Below are positions 11,536-23,978 of a DNA stretch of 64,000 nucleotides, piece by piece. This stretch comes from Pratylenchus scribneri (Eukaryota > Nematoda > Chromadorea > Rhabditida > Pratylenchidae). The translations under genes and the position numbers were made by a program. The notes below the pieces were generated by a model. It ran no database searches, had not been told where the DNA came from, and worked only from the letters and a program-made list of their open reading frames with translations. Positions within the stretch are counted from its first letter, which is position 1. Each line of letters starts with the position of its first letter. Where the stretch lies: contig JAQSEB010000064.1 of assembly GCA_030063045.1 (NCBI GenBank), forward strand, positions 1,116,001-1,180,000, in the 5' to 3' direction.

Positions 11536-11700
11536 ATGGAGAATAGTAAGCAGCCAGCAGAAATTGAAGGTTCAATTTGTGATTTTGAACAAATGAATTT
11601 GGCAAATTTTGTACCGCTTTATGATTTTGTGGCCAAAGAGAATAGTGAAGCCAGTGAAATTGAAAAGATTAAATTGAATTTATTTTTATGGAAAAATTAA
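11536..11700 (+). CDS. Short hypothetical protein, 54 codons
   Basis: An ATG-initiated frame begins MENSKQPAEIEGSICDFEQM and ends LWKN-stop. It is acidic, has no signal peptide or membrane segment and resembles no family known to me. In-frame codon use is balanced for this AT-rich genome, but the length is close to chance. It could be a first exon. Confidence 0.2.
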   Translation: MENSKQPAEIEGSICDFEQMNLANFVPLYDFVAKENSEASEIEKIKLNLFLWKN

Positions 11701-14002
11701 ATTTTTCCAATTTCCAAAGACTGAGTTGCTGGAAATGAAGAATTAAATGAAATCAATGAAATTGGCCTAGAAAATTAAACACTTGTGATTGTGAATGCGA
11801 ATGGAAATACATTTATAGATGAAATATTAACTATATTGATATATTAAGAAGTACGAATTCTTATATTTTAATAAATTATTTTTATGTTAATGCCATATAA
11901 CATTTATAAAGAATGATGAGAATATTATAATTATAGATTATACAAAATACATTGTTATTTTTTTTGAAAAAATTTTAGATTGAAGTTGAAGCATCATTTT
12001 TAATCAAAATTAATTTTGTTTAAATATATTTCGAATCGCGAATATGAACATAAAGTAAAATTATTTCGTTTTATGCCACTTTCAGGACAATGGGACGTAT
12101 CACTAAATTTTGTGTCAAATTGAAGAGCTAAGCAAGATCTATCGAATGATATAGAATTCACATTAATCGGTTTAAAATTTAAATGGTTTTAGTCAAAAAA
12201 GTCCAAAAAATTACAAAAAAAGGTGCCACGCTTATCCTCAAAGTCTTATTTTTGCCATAAATGAATCAATCTTTTTATATAATATACCATTCGATAAATA
12301 AAACTTGGCTCTTCAAAATGACATTAAAATTATTGAAAATGATTTGGTATTACTAAAGTTATGATGATGCATCAAACATTCTCGCGCCCAGTTGGCCTGC
12401 GCCCAGTAGGGGTGTACCCATTAAAATTCTATTTTCATCATCTTATCAGCTATTTTGTAAGATACAATTCTGAACTGAACCTTTTTTTAAGATCATATAA
12501 ATAATAGATTGAATTTGATTCTTTCATTCTTCAATTTCCATAAATTTATAAAATAATTGAAAAAAGAGATTTTCAGTCCAATTTTATTCTTAAATTCAAC
12601 AAATTTTCTGAACTTTTTTGGTAACTCTCCTCATTATTTTGTTCATTATTCAATGTGGGAGCAATCAATTTTTTAAAGGTATAATATTCCATTTGAAAAT
12701 ACTTGAAACCCTTTTTACAAATCTTTTAATAATTTACAATATTTAAAATAAGCGCCTTCCCTCAAAAAATTTTCAGATTTTATGCTCAAAGACATAGAAA
12801 GTTGGATTATTTAAAATGGCCAAATTATATTTATTAGAGTAAATTTTGTGGATTTTTGAAAGATATATCTATCAATTTTCCTTTATAATTTTATATTCTT
12901 CACTAATTCAACTATAGAATAGACTGAAGAATCGAATATACTTAATTAGCCGTACTTAATAATTTTTTCTAGAGATCGGATATTTCGGAAATCCCTTTCG
13001 AGAAAATTCGGGAACCTGACTCGGGAATTATCCGGGAATGCATAGCCATTTCCCGATCAAATATTTTCTAAATTTTTCAAATTGAATCGGTTTCAGGAAT
13101 TTTTTCTTGAATCCTCAATCGATTTCCCAACTAAAGCAAATTGCTAATTCTATTCTACCAAATATTTACTAGGGCAAAATAAATTACTTCCATTTCAAAA
13201 TTAAAATTCTTCAATGATTTATTGCATTTGTTGTAAAAGTGTCCAATAGGAAATTGATAATGGAAGAGTGTAATTTATAAAAAAATATGCCGAAAAATCA
13301 GCGCTTTATGTGAAAAATTTGCGATTTAATTAGATATCTTAAGATCCCTATCCAGTCTTTTAAGCCTTGCTATAATCTTAAACCTAATTTTAAATCAAGT
13401 TTAATTCCATTCAACGAGTGATGTATGACGGCCGGATTTCTCAATTCGAACATGGAAATTTGTATTATTAAAAGAAAATAATTAAATTAATATTGAAACT
13501 CTAACTTGAACAAAACACAATGTTATCAAATAAAAATGATGCCATTCGATTCCTCTCGACGAGCTGCGTCGATTGAACTATAAATTGGCCCTTCAAAGAG
13601 TTTCACCAAAAATGCCCTCGTACCTCCTTTATTTTATCGTTGTAAAAGTTGGCATTATCTTACCAAGAAGGTAAGATATCAGAAATCCAAAACTACCCCT
13701 TAAAATGGGTTTTCTTTCTTTTTAAATCAAAACCTGAGAAGAACACACTTCTTTACGTTTGCCATTGAATGAATTAGATAAAATATTATAAAGATTCATT
13801 TTTAAACAAGTTCCCATTTTAAAATTTTTTGAAAAGCGATGATAAATATTTTTTTTGATCATCATCATTTGCCATCGGCGGCGCTGATTCATTCAAATTT
13901 TGAGAGGGCAAATCCACTAAATATGTTCTCATCGAAATTTTATTTCATTTATTCATTTATTTATAAAATTTATATTTTTGTGAGTCATTTTTTATTAAAT
14001 TT
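11701..14002. other. Long intergenic stretch with foldback sequence
   Basis: Mostly AT-rich. Between about 12,118 and 12,325 inverted segments (GAGCTAAGCAAGATCTATCG ... ATTCGATAAATAAAACTTGG) form a loose foldback. Next to it, near 12,390-12,412, is a short GCGCCCAGTTGGCCTGCGCC motif that recurs at 25.5 and 25.8 kb. No gene is supported. Confidence 0.4.
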
Positions 14003-14264
14003 TATTCATTTTTCGAATTAAATTTGCCCATTTTCCATCAGCTTCAGGCTCTTCATTTAAATTGCCATATGAACTATGTTTGTTTCAGAAATTCATATAT
14101 TACTAATATTATTAAAAAAGCAAAAAGGAATCTCTAACGCATTTAGTGAGTTCAAAGGCTCATCAAAAATGTCCAGTCTAAACTAGGCCTTTTTTTTATT
14201 ATCCAATGCCCCGAACACTAAAACCTTACTTGGCTAACCCCAAACCCCATGCTGACTGAGTGAG

Positions 14265-14379
14265 TAGGGTTGGACAGAGTCCGGTACCCGAATCCCGAAC
14301 CGAAACCGAACCGAGGCCATTTTTGGGCCAAAAACCGGAATCGGACACCTTGGTCTAGAATCAATTTTGTCCTACTCTA
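14265..14379. mobile_element. Short hAT-like element, TAGGGTTGGACAGAG end
   Basis: The left end TAGGGTTGGACAGAGTCCGG is nearly the same as the end of the 43,286-44,032 element. The probable right end TTTTGTCCTACTCTA is a degenerate inversion (about 11 of 14). The body holds CCGAACCGAAACCGAACC repeats. Flanking 8-mers do not match well, so it is old or incomplete. It lies in the first retained intron of the truncated F-box copy. Confidence 0.55.
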
Positions 14380-14821
14380 ATGCTGAGCTCTAAACTAGCT
14401 TACCCTATATAGCACTCTAGATTCATGCCTCCACCCTCCAGCCCTAAATTCTTCCTTACTTAACCTAAACCCATTGGGCGCATAAAAAGCCTTTGGATTA
14501 ATAAAATGTACTAGTTAGAACTAGAACATATTATGGCCGAAAATCAAAATTTATTTAAATTCCAAGAGCCAAATATATTTTTATTTTTCAGTTTCTTTTA
14601 ATCCAATTGGCCAAAATTTGTCCCCAATTAGAACATTTGTATTTTTACGTAAGTTATGACGAATGGAGTGAACCGCCACGATTGCGCGAATTGGAGGGAC
14701 TTTATGCCTTCCAACAACTTTCCTTATTGGCCATTTCAATTCAAATGAGGCATTATGAGACGACTTTCCATGAGGTTTTCGAATGGGAAAATATTAATTT
14801 ACACAAATTCTTTCCTGAAGA

Positions 14822-14983
14822 AAAATATTATATTTTTGAAGCCATATAGCTTGGCCATAACAACTAAGTATTAGGGCTCAATCAAGGTTAGGTTCAGGGC
14901 AGGATGGGATTAGAGGAAGGAATCCTATCCTTAAGAAGCACGATTTGGCCAAGTTAAATGGCCTCGAAAAAATAATATTTTTC
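14822..14983. mobile_element. MITE with AATATTATATTTTTGA ends (copy 1)
   Basis: The left arm AATATTATATTTTTGAAGCC, continuing ATATAGCTTGGCC, is inverted at the right as GGCCAAGTTAAATGGCCTCG followed by AAAAAATAATATTTTTC. The middle is a TTAGGGCTCA/GGTTAGGTTCAGGGCAGG segment. The same element is at 40,046-40,212 and 57,847-58,003. It sits in an intron of the truncated F-box copy, right beside a 31-bp tandem array. Confidence 0.8.
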
Positions 14984-15310
14984 GATACGAAACAATTTCG
15001 AGCTAATATTTTTCGATACGAAACAATTTCGAGCTAATATTTTTCGATACGAAACAATTTCGAGCTAATATTTTTCGATACGAAACAATTTCGAGCTAAT
15101 ATTTTTCGATACGAAACAATTTCGAGCTAATATTTTTCGATACGAAACAATTTCGAGCTAATATTTTTCGATACGAAACAATTTCGAGCTAATATTTTTC
15201 GATACGAAACAATTTCGAGCTAATATTTTTCGATACGAAACAATTTCGAGCTAATATTTTTCGATACGAAACAATTTCGAGCTAATATTTTTCGATACGA
15301 AACAATTTCG
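14973..15310. repeat. 31-bp tandem array, about 11 near-identical copies
   Basis: Unit TAATATTTTTCGATACGAAA followed by CAATTTCGAGC. Copies are almost identical, implying recent expansion. The first half of the unit is the terminal sequence of the adjacent MITE plus its flank (compare TAATATTTTTCGACACGAAA at the right end of the 40.2-kb copy), so the array seems to have grown from that junction. Confidence 0.93.
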
Positions 15311-16506
15311 GCAAATTAATTCTTTTTCGGGCAAATTTTAATATACTCCCGTTTTTCAATTAAATTTTTACAATATAAATTTAATTTTAGTTGAAATGCA
15401 CAAATGGAGAAAAGAGCGACAAAATTTTGATGGAAATTCTCACAAAATTAGATCAAATTCATCCACTTCGGGTTAGTATATAATAAAAATATTAGTTAAA
15501 TTTATTATATTTTTTAGAGTTTGGATTTTAAACCAAATCAATTCTCTTCTTTTTATTATCCAAATTTCCATGAGGAATTTGTTTTGGAATTGTTACAAAA
15601 ATTAAAGGTAAATTTAATATAAATTAAAATTCATTTTTTAAAATTATTTTAGTATTTGGAAACATTTTCATGTGCCATTCAGCCGTATAGAAAGATAAAT
15701 GTTAATTATTCGGATTTGCTTTATCCACAATATCCATTTAATAATGAAAGAATTTATTGGGGCAATGAGGATATTAAAATTAATTTGGATGAATTTTTTG
15801 CAAAATTAAAAGTCATTTTGGATGAACAAATGGAAATTGGCGAAAAATGTGGTAAAAAATCATTCAAATTCACGGTGAACAAATTAATTATCAATAAATT
15901 AATTAATTAAATAAATTATATTTAAGATCTTAAAAAGTAGAAGATTGGATTCGCAACCTAATAATAGAATATTGGCAAAATGGATTCAAAATTGTGAGAA
16001 AATTCGATGGAAAATTATTCCACCAATTCACAATAATGATTACCAAATGAATACGGCATATTCAATTGCTTTAAATGAATTGATGGACAAAGTCTTCGAT
16101 CAAAGAATTAGGTTTGCTCATTAATAGGATTGATTGTTTAATTTAAATAGTTTTCTAATTTTTAGACGATTTTTCCTTGATTTTATTGAATGAAGAAGAA
16201 AATCAACACGGTGCCCTAAATTGGTTTCAATGTTCGCAAAAATGTGTTATTTATTAACAATTTGTTATATGAAATAATGCCACTATTCATTTTCAATTTT
16301 AATTAAGAAATCAAAAACAATTTTTAAAATTTATATAAAAAATATCAAAAATTTCGTATTTTTTTATCTATCATTTTTAAATTTATAATTATAATTATAA
16401 AGTGAATAAAAAGATTTTAAAATAATTTACTCTAATGTTGAATTGTTAACTAATATTTTTATAATTTTCTAGACATTTGAATTTTTTAAATAAATTTCTA
16501 TAGAAA

Positions 16507-19285
16507 ATGATGCAGCCAAATCAAATTGAATTCCATCATTTGCCTTCCGAAATTTTGGTATAAAATTTAAATTTACATAATTATGAGAAGGTTCTGTTAA
16601 ACCCAGACTCGCATTTTCTCTTTGTTGAGTTTTCGGCAACGAATTCGTTTGGAACGAGTTTGTCGAATTTGGCGCCAAAGGGCATTGGCATTTGCTTGGT
16701 TGGAGGTTCGAACATTGAAAGTGACGAATCGAGTCCTGAATCCATTCACAAGACAATCCAGAAGTGTACGGTTTCTTAATTTTCGAAAATTAATATGAAA
16801 TCATTTTACAAAAATGGAAAACGCATATTCCGTATCACATCTACATAATTTGTGAAAAAATAAATCAATAAATGAATATTTGCTTAAATTTTTATAAATT
16901 TGGTGTCATTTTATGTTTTTGATATTAATGAATTGATCAGAGAAACATTCTAATAATGGCATAAAATCTGGCTAATAAGAATTAAAATATTAAAAATATT
17001 AAGATTCTAAAAACAAATTTCTTAATTAATTCCAAAAATTCCGAGATAATTTTGTTCAAATGCAGTTGGGCAAATTGACTGCCATTTTACGGCGATGTGG
17101 CCCCTATTTGGAGGAACTTCATCTTGGCCCTGGCATCGGTGTGGAAACTCGTTTTGGCCGATATTTTCAACAATTGGCTGTCTATCAAAAATTGGCACAT
17201 TTACGAATTGATGAAAGCCTGAATATTTGGCATTTGCAGCAAATTACCCAACATTTGGCCCCACAACTCATTTCATTGTCCATAAATTTGACTTCATCAT
17301 ATAAGAGAAAACACAAAATGAGTCCAAAACAAATGGCATTTAAGGGAGAATTGATCAAATTGTTTACAAATTGCCAAAAGGTTTTTATTTTTATAAAAAC
17401 TATTCACATTGATTCAATTTAACTAAGTCTCTAATTCTTATCAGGACTAAAATTTAAAATAGTAAATCTATACTACTTTAATTGAAATAATTCATAAAAT
17501 ATATTTTATTTTTTGTTAATCCATATAAACTTATACATTTTTTATACTTTTCTTAGTTGGAATGTCTTCGAATCGGCAATTTGGCTAATTTGTTCATCGA
17601 GGATGAGGAGGGCAAATTGACGGTTTTGATGCCAAAAAGTGTTAAATATTTGCAAATTTGGAAACAATGTGGATGGTCCCTAGTCGAGGACAAAATTAAA
17701 TTGTTCACTTTGTTAAATGAGGAATTATTCCCAAATATTCGATATATTTTATGCAATGCTCATTTTATATTTAACGAATATTTCGATGACTGGGACAATT
17801 TAAAAATTTATGAAAGATTTTATAGGTAATTTGAAAATACATTTATAATGATTAATTATACTTTCAGCCTTCAATGCCCAATATTGCATGCACGACATTA
17901 TTCATTTCTACAATTAAATTTACCCACCCAATTCAGCCAACTTCAAGCTCTTCATTTAAATTGCCATATGGACTATGTTTGTGAATTTTTTAACAGCTTA
18001 AATTCTGATAATAAAAGGAATTTTGACGAAAAATTTATTTATTTTTTACTGAAGATCGGTTTTTTTCTTTAACTTTTTTATACATGATTATAGCCTAGAG
18101 ACCAATTAAAGATTATTAAGATTTGGCCAATAAGCAAAATAATTAAAAATATTTTAATTCACTTTCAGTTACATTTAATCCAATTGGCCGAAATTTGTCC
18201 AAAATTGGAACATTTGTATTTCGAAGCAAGTTATGACCAATGGTTTGAAGGTTCTAATTTGCGCGATTTGGAAGGGCTTTATGCCTTCCAACAACTTTCC
18301 TCCTTGGTCATTTTAATTAATTTGAGGCATTCTGAGAATTTTCATGAGGTTGTGGAATTTATATATTTTTATGATAATATTGGAATTTTAGTTGGAATGC
18401 GCAAATGGGGAAAATGCCGACAAAATTTTACTGGAAATTATCACAAAATTGAATCAAATTCATCCACTTCGAGTTTTATATATTAATTAATAAATCACCA
18501 TTTATTTATATTTTAGAGTTTGAATTTTAACGACAAATATTCTTTTCCAAATTTTAATGCGGAATATATTTTAGAAATGCTGCAAAAATTGAGAGTAAAT
18601 TTAAATATTATATATAAATTAAATTATTTTTATTTTAGTATTTGGAAACATTTTCATGCGCCATTAAAACTAAGGAGAAAATAAAGTAAAAATTTTAATG
18701 GAATTATTTTTAAAATACAAAAGTGAATAAATTGAAATTCTATGAAAATATTAAAGGAAATATATTTTTAAAAATTTCAAAAAAGTAATTTAAATAAAAA
18801 AAAATTTTAGTGATTCTGATATACTTTTTCGACAAAATCCACATATTGATTTATTTTACTGGGACAACGAAGATTTGGTTGAATTTTTTTCCAAATTAAA
18901 AATCATTTTGGATGGACAAATGGAAATTGATTCAAAAAGTAAAAACAAATTTTTCAAATTTACGGTAAAAAATTAAAATAAATTAATTAATTAATTAATT
19001 AAAACTATATTTAAGCTATTACACGGTAGATTTAGTTGGGATTGTCGACCTCAAAGTAGAATTTCGGCAAAATGGATTCCAAATGCTGAGAAAATTCGAT
19101 GGAAAAATTTACCACCAATTCAGAATAATGTTGATAATCAAATGAATTCAACATATTCAATTGTATTAGATGAATTGTTGAACAAAGTTTTTGGCCAAAG
19201 AATTAGGTTTTTTCATCAAATTGATAATTAGAATTTAAATATTTGATTAATTTTTAGACGATTTTTCTTTCAACTTATTGAATAA
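16507..19285 (+). CDS. F-box/leucine-rich-repeat protein, intact 12-exon gene
   Basis: Probable substrate-recognition subunit of an SCF-type ubiquitin ligase. Exons: 16507-16557, 16607-16765, 17066-17380, 17557-17825, 17868-17976, 18169-18348, 18392-18472, 18517-18594, 18639-18685, 18811-18964, 19016-19206, 19258-19285. All are GT-AG with consistent phases, giving 553 residues. The F-box covers about residues 12-50 (LPSEIL, TRIFSLLSF, RIRLERVCRIWRQ). LRR-like segments follow: LEELHLGPG, LAHLRID, LECLRIGNL, LQALHLNC, LEHLYFE and YLETFSCAI. The carboxyl end is RRFFFQLIE. The donor after exon 2 (AGT-GTACGG) is weak but conserved in the paralogues. An acceptor-like TTCTATAG lies 3 bases before the ATG. 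F-box and LRR are clear; target and partner are unknown. It is the only member of the local cluster without an obvious lesion. Confidence 0.9.
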
Positions 19286-19510
19286 AGAAGGAAATCAAAA
19301 TGGATGCTTTCTCAATGTGCTCTAAATGTGATGAAACTAAATTGCTATGTGAAAATTATGCCACATAAAACATTATCCATTACTCATTTTATTCAATTAA
19401 AAATGTGAATAAAATAATTTTAAAACAATTTTCGTGATCTAATGTTGCACTTTAGCAAATAATTTATAATATTTTTGATAATGATATTTTTAAATCAAAT
19501 TATATAGAAA

Positions 19511-19889
19511 ATGATGTAGCCAAATCAAATTGAATTCCATCATTTGCATTCCGAAATTAGTAAAAATAAAAATTTAATTGTGAAGGAAAAATTAAATTTT
19601 CATAAACCCAGACCCGCATTTTTCCCTTTGTTGAAAACACATTTTATTTAGCATCCGAAAACACAAATTATTGGACTGGATTTGATGGAAAATAAAAAGT
19701 TGTAAGAACAAAAAACGGAAAATTAGGCCAAAATCGAATATTTTTAAACTTTCCGCATATGTTTTGATCATTCATTTGATACTAAAAAAATTCTATCACA
19801 TTCAGTTTCATTTAATTCAAGTGACCGACATTTGCCCGAAATTGGAACATTTGAATTTTGGGGTATGCTATGACCAACGTAGTATTTAA
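19511..19889 (+). pseudogene. Relic of an F-box/LRR gene
   Basis: Three recognisable pieces in order: an exon-1 relic at 19,511 whose third codon is a stop (ATGATGTAG where the intact gene has ATGATGCAG), a piece of the F-box exon after CATAAACCCAG at about 19,608 that breaks off after a few codons, and a relic of exon 6 near 19,806-19,889 reading ICPKLEHLNFGVCYDQR before a stop. The exons between are missing. It is a heavily decayed copy, lying between the intact gene and the minus-strand copies. Confidence 0.8.
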
Positions 19890-20279
19890 GAAGTTTGCTT
19901 GCTTTCCGAGGAACATTTTCTAGCTTTGGTCAATTTAGAATAAAAAATTGAAATAAAATTAAAATTAACTATGGAGATTAAAAAATTGGATATTAGAATG
20001 CTTAACCCCAAAAGCCAACATGACAAATATTTTAAAAATATAAATATTGCTTAAAAATATTATTTCAATATATGAATTTAAATCCAATTTGATTGATGAG
20101 TTTATGATACGAAATGAAATTTCTTTATTAAATTAATCGGTTTATATAAAAGTTAAATATAGTAGTTTCCATTTAAAAATTAAAGGTAATCTTTTATGGC
20201 TTAATTTTCACATAACAAATTGTCTTCATCACATTTAGAGCAAACATGTTGAGAAAAGTATCCATTTTTGATTTGTTCT
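19890..20279. other. Intergenic between convergent F-box copies
   Basis: AT-rich; no gene. It carries the 3' flanks of the plus-strand relic and the minus-strand copy. Confidence 0.4.
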
Positions 20280-23200
20280 TTATTCGATATCGATAAGTTC
20301 AAAGAAAAATCTTCTAGAAATTAAATTAGAGTTATAAAATTGATGAAAAAACCTAATTCTTTGGCCAAAAACTTTGTTCAACAATTCATCCAATACAATT
20401 GAATATGTTGAATTCATTTGATTATCAACATAATTGCGAATTGTTGGAAAATTTTTCCATCGAATTTTCTCAGCATTTGTAATCCATTTTGCCGAAATTC
20501 TACTTTGAGCTGGACAATCCAAACAATCTCTACTTTTTAACAACTTTAATATAATTTTAATTAATAATTAATTAAATAATTTGATTGATTACGGTGAATT
20601 TAAATGCTTTCTTTTTGCCAATTTGTTCGTCCAAAATGATTTTTAATTTTGAAAAGAATTCATTCAAATCCTCGTTGTCCCAATAAATAAGATAATTATA
20701 TGGATTTTGTCGTAAAAGAATATCATATTCACTAAAATTATATAAATTAATTATAATAAAATTGTCTTCAATTTTATATTTTAAAAATAATTTTTTAATA
20801 TTTTATTTAATTGTTTTTCATCAAAAATTTTCGATAAAAATTTACCATTTCACTTCTTTTTTAAGGGGCAGAATGGCACATGAAAATGTTTCCAAATGCT
20901 AAAATAATAATTTTATTATAATTTAATAAAATTAATATTTACTTTTAATTTTTGCAGCATTTCTAAAATATATTCTGCATGAAAATTTGGAAAAATGTCT
21001 TTAAAATCTAAGCTCTGAAAAATAGAAATTAATTAAATTTTTGTATTATTTGTAACCCGAAGTGGATGAATTTGACTCAATTTTGTGATAATTTCCATCA
21101 AAATTTTGTCTGCCTTTTCCCAATTTGCGCATTCCAACTAAAATTTGTTGTCATGAAAAAATAAAAAAAAAATTCAAAAACCTCATGGAAATTTTCAAAA
21201 TGGTACACATTAATTGAAATGGCCAAGGAGGAAAGTTGTTGGAACGCATAAAGTCCCTCCAATTCGCGCAAACGAGGATCTTCAAACCATTGGTCATAAT
21301 TTGCTTCGAAATACAAATGTTCCAATTTGGGACAAATTTCGGCCAATTGGGTTAAATGCAACTGACAGGGAATTAAAATATTTTTTGTGCCATATTTGAG
21401 CTATATTCTTTTATTCAGAGAGGCTACCCGAATTCTGCATATTGATCAACCTAATATAAAATTTGAAGTCAATGATAAATTTCCTTATGTAGAAAATTTT
21501 GATTTCAAAATGATTGATATTTTTTTGTTGCTTTTTAGGCATAATTTTTTTTTGCTTGTATCCAAATTAATATTGATTTCTTGTGAACTTTTCCTCATTT
21601 TTCGAAATATCTCAAAAAGACATATTTAACAATATTTCCGTTAATTTCGATCGAATATTGATTGGATTTAAGGGATTGATAATTAGCGGAGGACAAATCT
21701 CGGTTTTCGGTTTCTATTTCACCTATTTTCGATTTAAAGAGAAAAAACCCAATTTCGGTTATAAATTCCAGCGCATTTCTAAAACCGAAACCAACTTTTT
21801 CTACTCTATTCAAAAAATTCACAAACATAGTCCATATGGCAATTTAAATGAAGGGCCTGAAGTTGGCTGAATTGGGTGGGCAAATTTAATCGCAAAAATG
21901 AATGATTTTGTGCATGCAATATTGGGCATTGAAGGCTAAATAAATGTGCATAAATCAGTTTAAAATTATTTTCATATTACCTATAAAATCTTTCCTAAAT
22001 TTTTATATTATTCCAATCATTGAATCTTTCATCAAATATAATCAAATGAGCATTGCATAAAATGTATCGAATATTTGGTAATAATTCCTCATTTAATAGA
22101 GTGAACAATTTAATTTTGTCATTGATTGGGGACCATCCAGATTGTTGACAAATTTGTAAATATTTAACACTTTTTGGCATCAAAACCATCATTTGGCCCT
22201 CCTCATCCTCGATGAACAAATTGGACAAATTTCCGATTCGAAGACATTCCAACTGGAAAAGAATAAACATTGACCAATAAATAAATTAATCAGATTAGTT
22301 TGCAAATTTTGAATATTTCTCGGTTATTTTGTTCATATTTTTTCACCTCAAAATTATTATACGATTTTTGAATTTATTATACAAATTTTATGGGAAACAT
22401 AAGTACATTGAGTGAATAAAAATTCTGGGTACTTTTCGGTTTTTTTTGTCCTGTTTTTTGGTCAAATGGGAAAGGTAACAGTAACCCCCATGGGCCATTG
22501 GGTATAGGGTTAGGGTCTTCTAGGGATATGTTATCCACCATCCGGTACGTTCCAACTTTGCGATGATCAACTGGGGCGACGGCATACTGGGCTAATTTTA
22601 TAAAAATTTGGCGATCGCCCGGTTGACCCTGGTCGCCCAATTGTCCTTGCCCCGTTATCATCTAAAATAACCTTAAAATTTAATCAACTATAAGAATCTT
22701 CATTTCTTAGGACACAGATAACACTGAATCATCATAATCATAAGTATCAAAATCTGCTTGTAGATATTACGTAGATAGCATTTTTGGTAATTTAAATTGA
22801 CCAAATTTAACTCGAGAATAAAATTACCCATTAAAATTTTGCCATTTTCAATTATTTTTTGAATATTTTAAAATAAAACCTTTTGACAATTTTCAAACAA
22901 TTTGGCTAATTCTCGTTTTACGGCCACATGCTTTGCGCTCAATTTGTTCAATTTTCGCTTAATATACTTTGGATAAGGCACAATTATGGACAATGAAATA
23001 AGTTGTGGGGCCATATGTTCGTTAATTTGCTGCAAATGCCAAATATCCAGGCACTCATCAATTCGTAAATGTGCCAATTTTTGATAGACGGCCAATTGTT
23101 GAAAATATCGGCCAAAACGAGTTTGAATACCGATGCCTGGGCCAAGATGAAGTTCCTCCAAATATGGGCCACAACGGCGCAAAATGGCACTCAATTTGTT

Positions 23201-23978
23201 CAACTATAATTTTAAATCATTTGATATCAAAATGATTAAATTAAAATAATTTTCAAGAAAATTATCATTGAAAAAAGGAAAAACTGCCTGAATAGCCTAT
23301 TTTATCGAATGAAATCCCTTAAATTTTAATCAACTCATCACATAATCCATGCTATACAATGTAGACAATTTTTCTAAAGACTTTTCTATTATTATTCACT
23401 TTAACAATAAAATTGAAGCGTAAAATTTGGCTGTGCAAGTATAAATTTGTTTTATCTAAGTCGGCGTAAAACTGGAAATCCGGCAAAACTGGAAATACTA
23501 TTTTAGCCAGAAAAGCAGAGAAATTGTGATATCTAAAAACTAAATAAGGGTTTAGGGTGTATGGGTGGCATGTATTAGGATAAGGTTCGGCTTGTGCTCT
23601 GCTTCTTCGGCGAGATAGTGTGTAATTTCCAGTTTTGCCGGATTTTCAGTTTTTTTGCCGCCAATATATAATCATTTCCCACTTAATTATTTCATAATTC
23701 TCATAATAAACCGTACACTTCTGGATGGTCTTGTGAATGGATTCATGACTCGATTCGTCACTTTCAATGTTCGAACCTCCAACCAAGCAAATGCCAATGC
23801 CGTTTGGCGCCAAATTCGACAAACTCGTTCCAAACGAATTCGTTGCCGAAAACTCAACAAAGAGAAAATGCGAGTCTGTGTTTAGGTAATTTTGTTTCTT
23901 CTCATATATTTTAGATTAAATTTTTACCAAAATTTCAGGAGACAAATGATGAAATTCAATTTGATTTGGTTGCGTCAT
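20280..23978 (-). pseudogene. F-box/LRR paralogue with an in-frame stop
   Basis: All 12 exons of the intact gene are present on the complement: 23978-23928, 23875-23717, 23203-22880, 22252-21981, 21935-21827, 21361-21182, 21137-21057, 21014-20943, 20898-20846, 20731-20593, 20543-20353, 20313-20280. Every splice site and phase is preserved and would give 554 residues. In exon 4, however, the codon TAT of the paralogues (KIYERFYR) is TAG near 21,992-21,994, stopping the protein after about 263 residues: F-box plus the first LRRs. Introns 3 and 5 are enlarged by insertions and intron 2 carries a MITE. It may be a young pseudogene, or an F-box protein with a shortened LRR domain if the truncated product is stable. 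Confidence 0.85.
23469..23653. mobile_element. MITE in intron 2 of the minus-strand F-box copy
   Basis: Ends ACTGGAAATCCGGCAAAACT GGAAAT and ATTTCCAGTTTTGCCGGATT TTCAGT are inverted with one mismatch over 26 bases. The same element occupies the same intron in the next copy (27,031-27,214) but is absent from the intact plus-strand gene. Confidence 0.8.

Larger units (their letters stand above)
14003..16193 (+). pseudogene. 5'-truncated F-box/LRR paralogue
   Basis: Exons homologous to exons 5-12 of the intact gene at 16,507-19,285: 14003-14077 (partial), 14592-14774, 15391-15471, 15518-15607, 15653-15874, 15927-16111 and 16166-16193, ending at TGA. Splice sites and phases of these exons are all intact. 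The F-box exons and first LRR exons are absent; upstream DNA shows no trace of them and the first retained exon has lost its acceptor. One exon (15653-15874) corresponds to two exons of the intact gene. Shared landmarks are LEHLYFYVSYDEW, LEGLYAFQQLS and YLETFSCAI. The second intron carries a MITE and a 31-bp array. With no start region, a functional product is unlikely unless it uses an unseen first exon. Confidence 0.8.

Noticed and set aside
22377..22661. 94-codon minus-strand frame starting MITGQGQLGDQGQPGDRQIF
   Set aside because: It lies in enlarged intron 3 of an F-box copy and contains the GGGCGACC/CCAATTGGGCG repeat motif seen near 12.4 and 25.5 kb; more likely an inserted repeat than a collagen-like gene.
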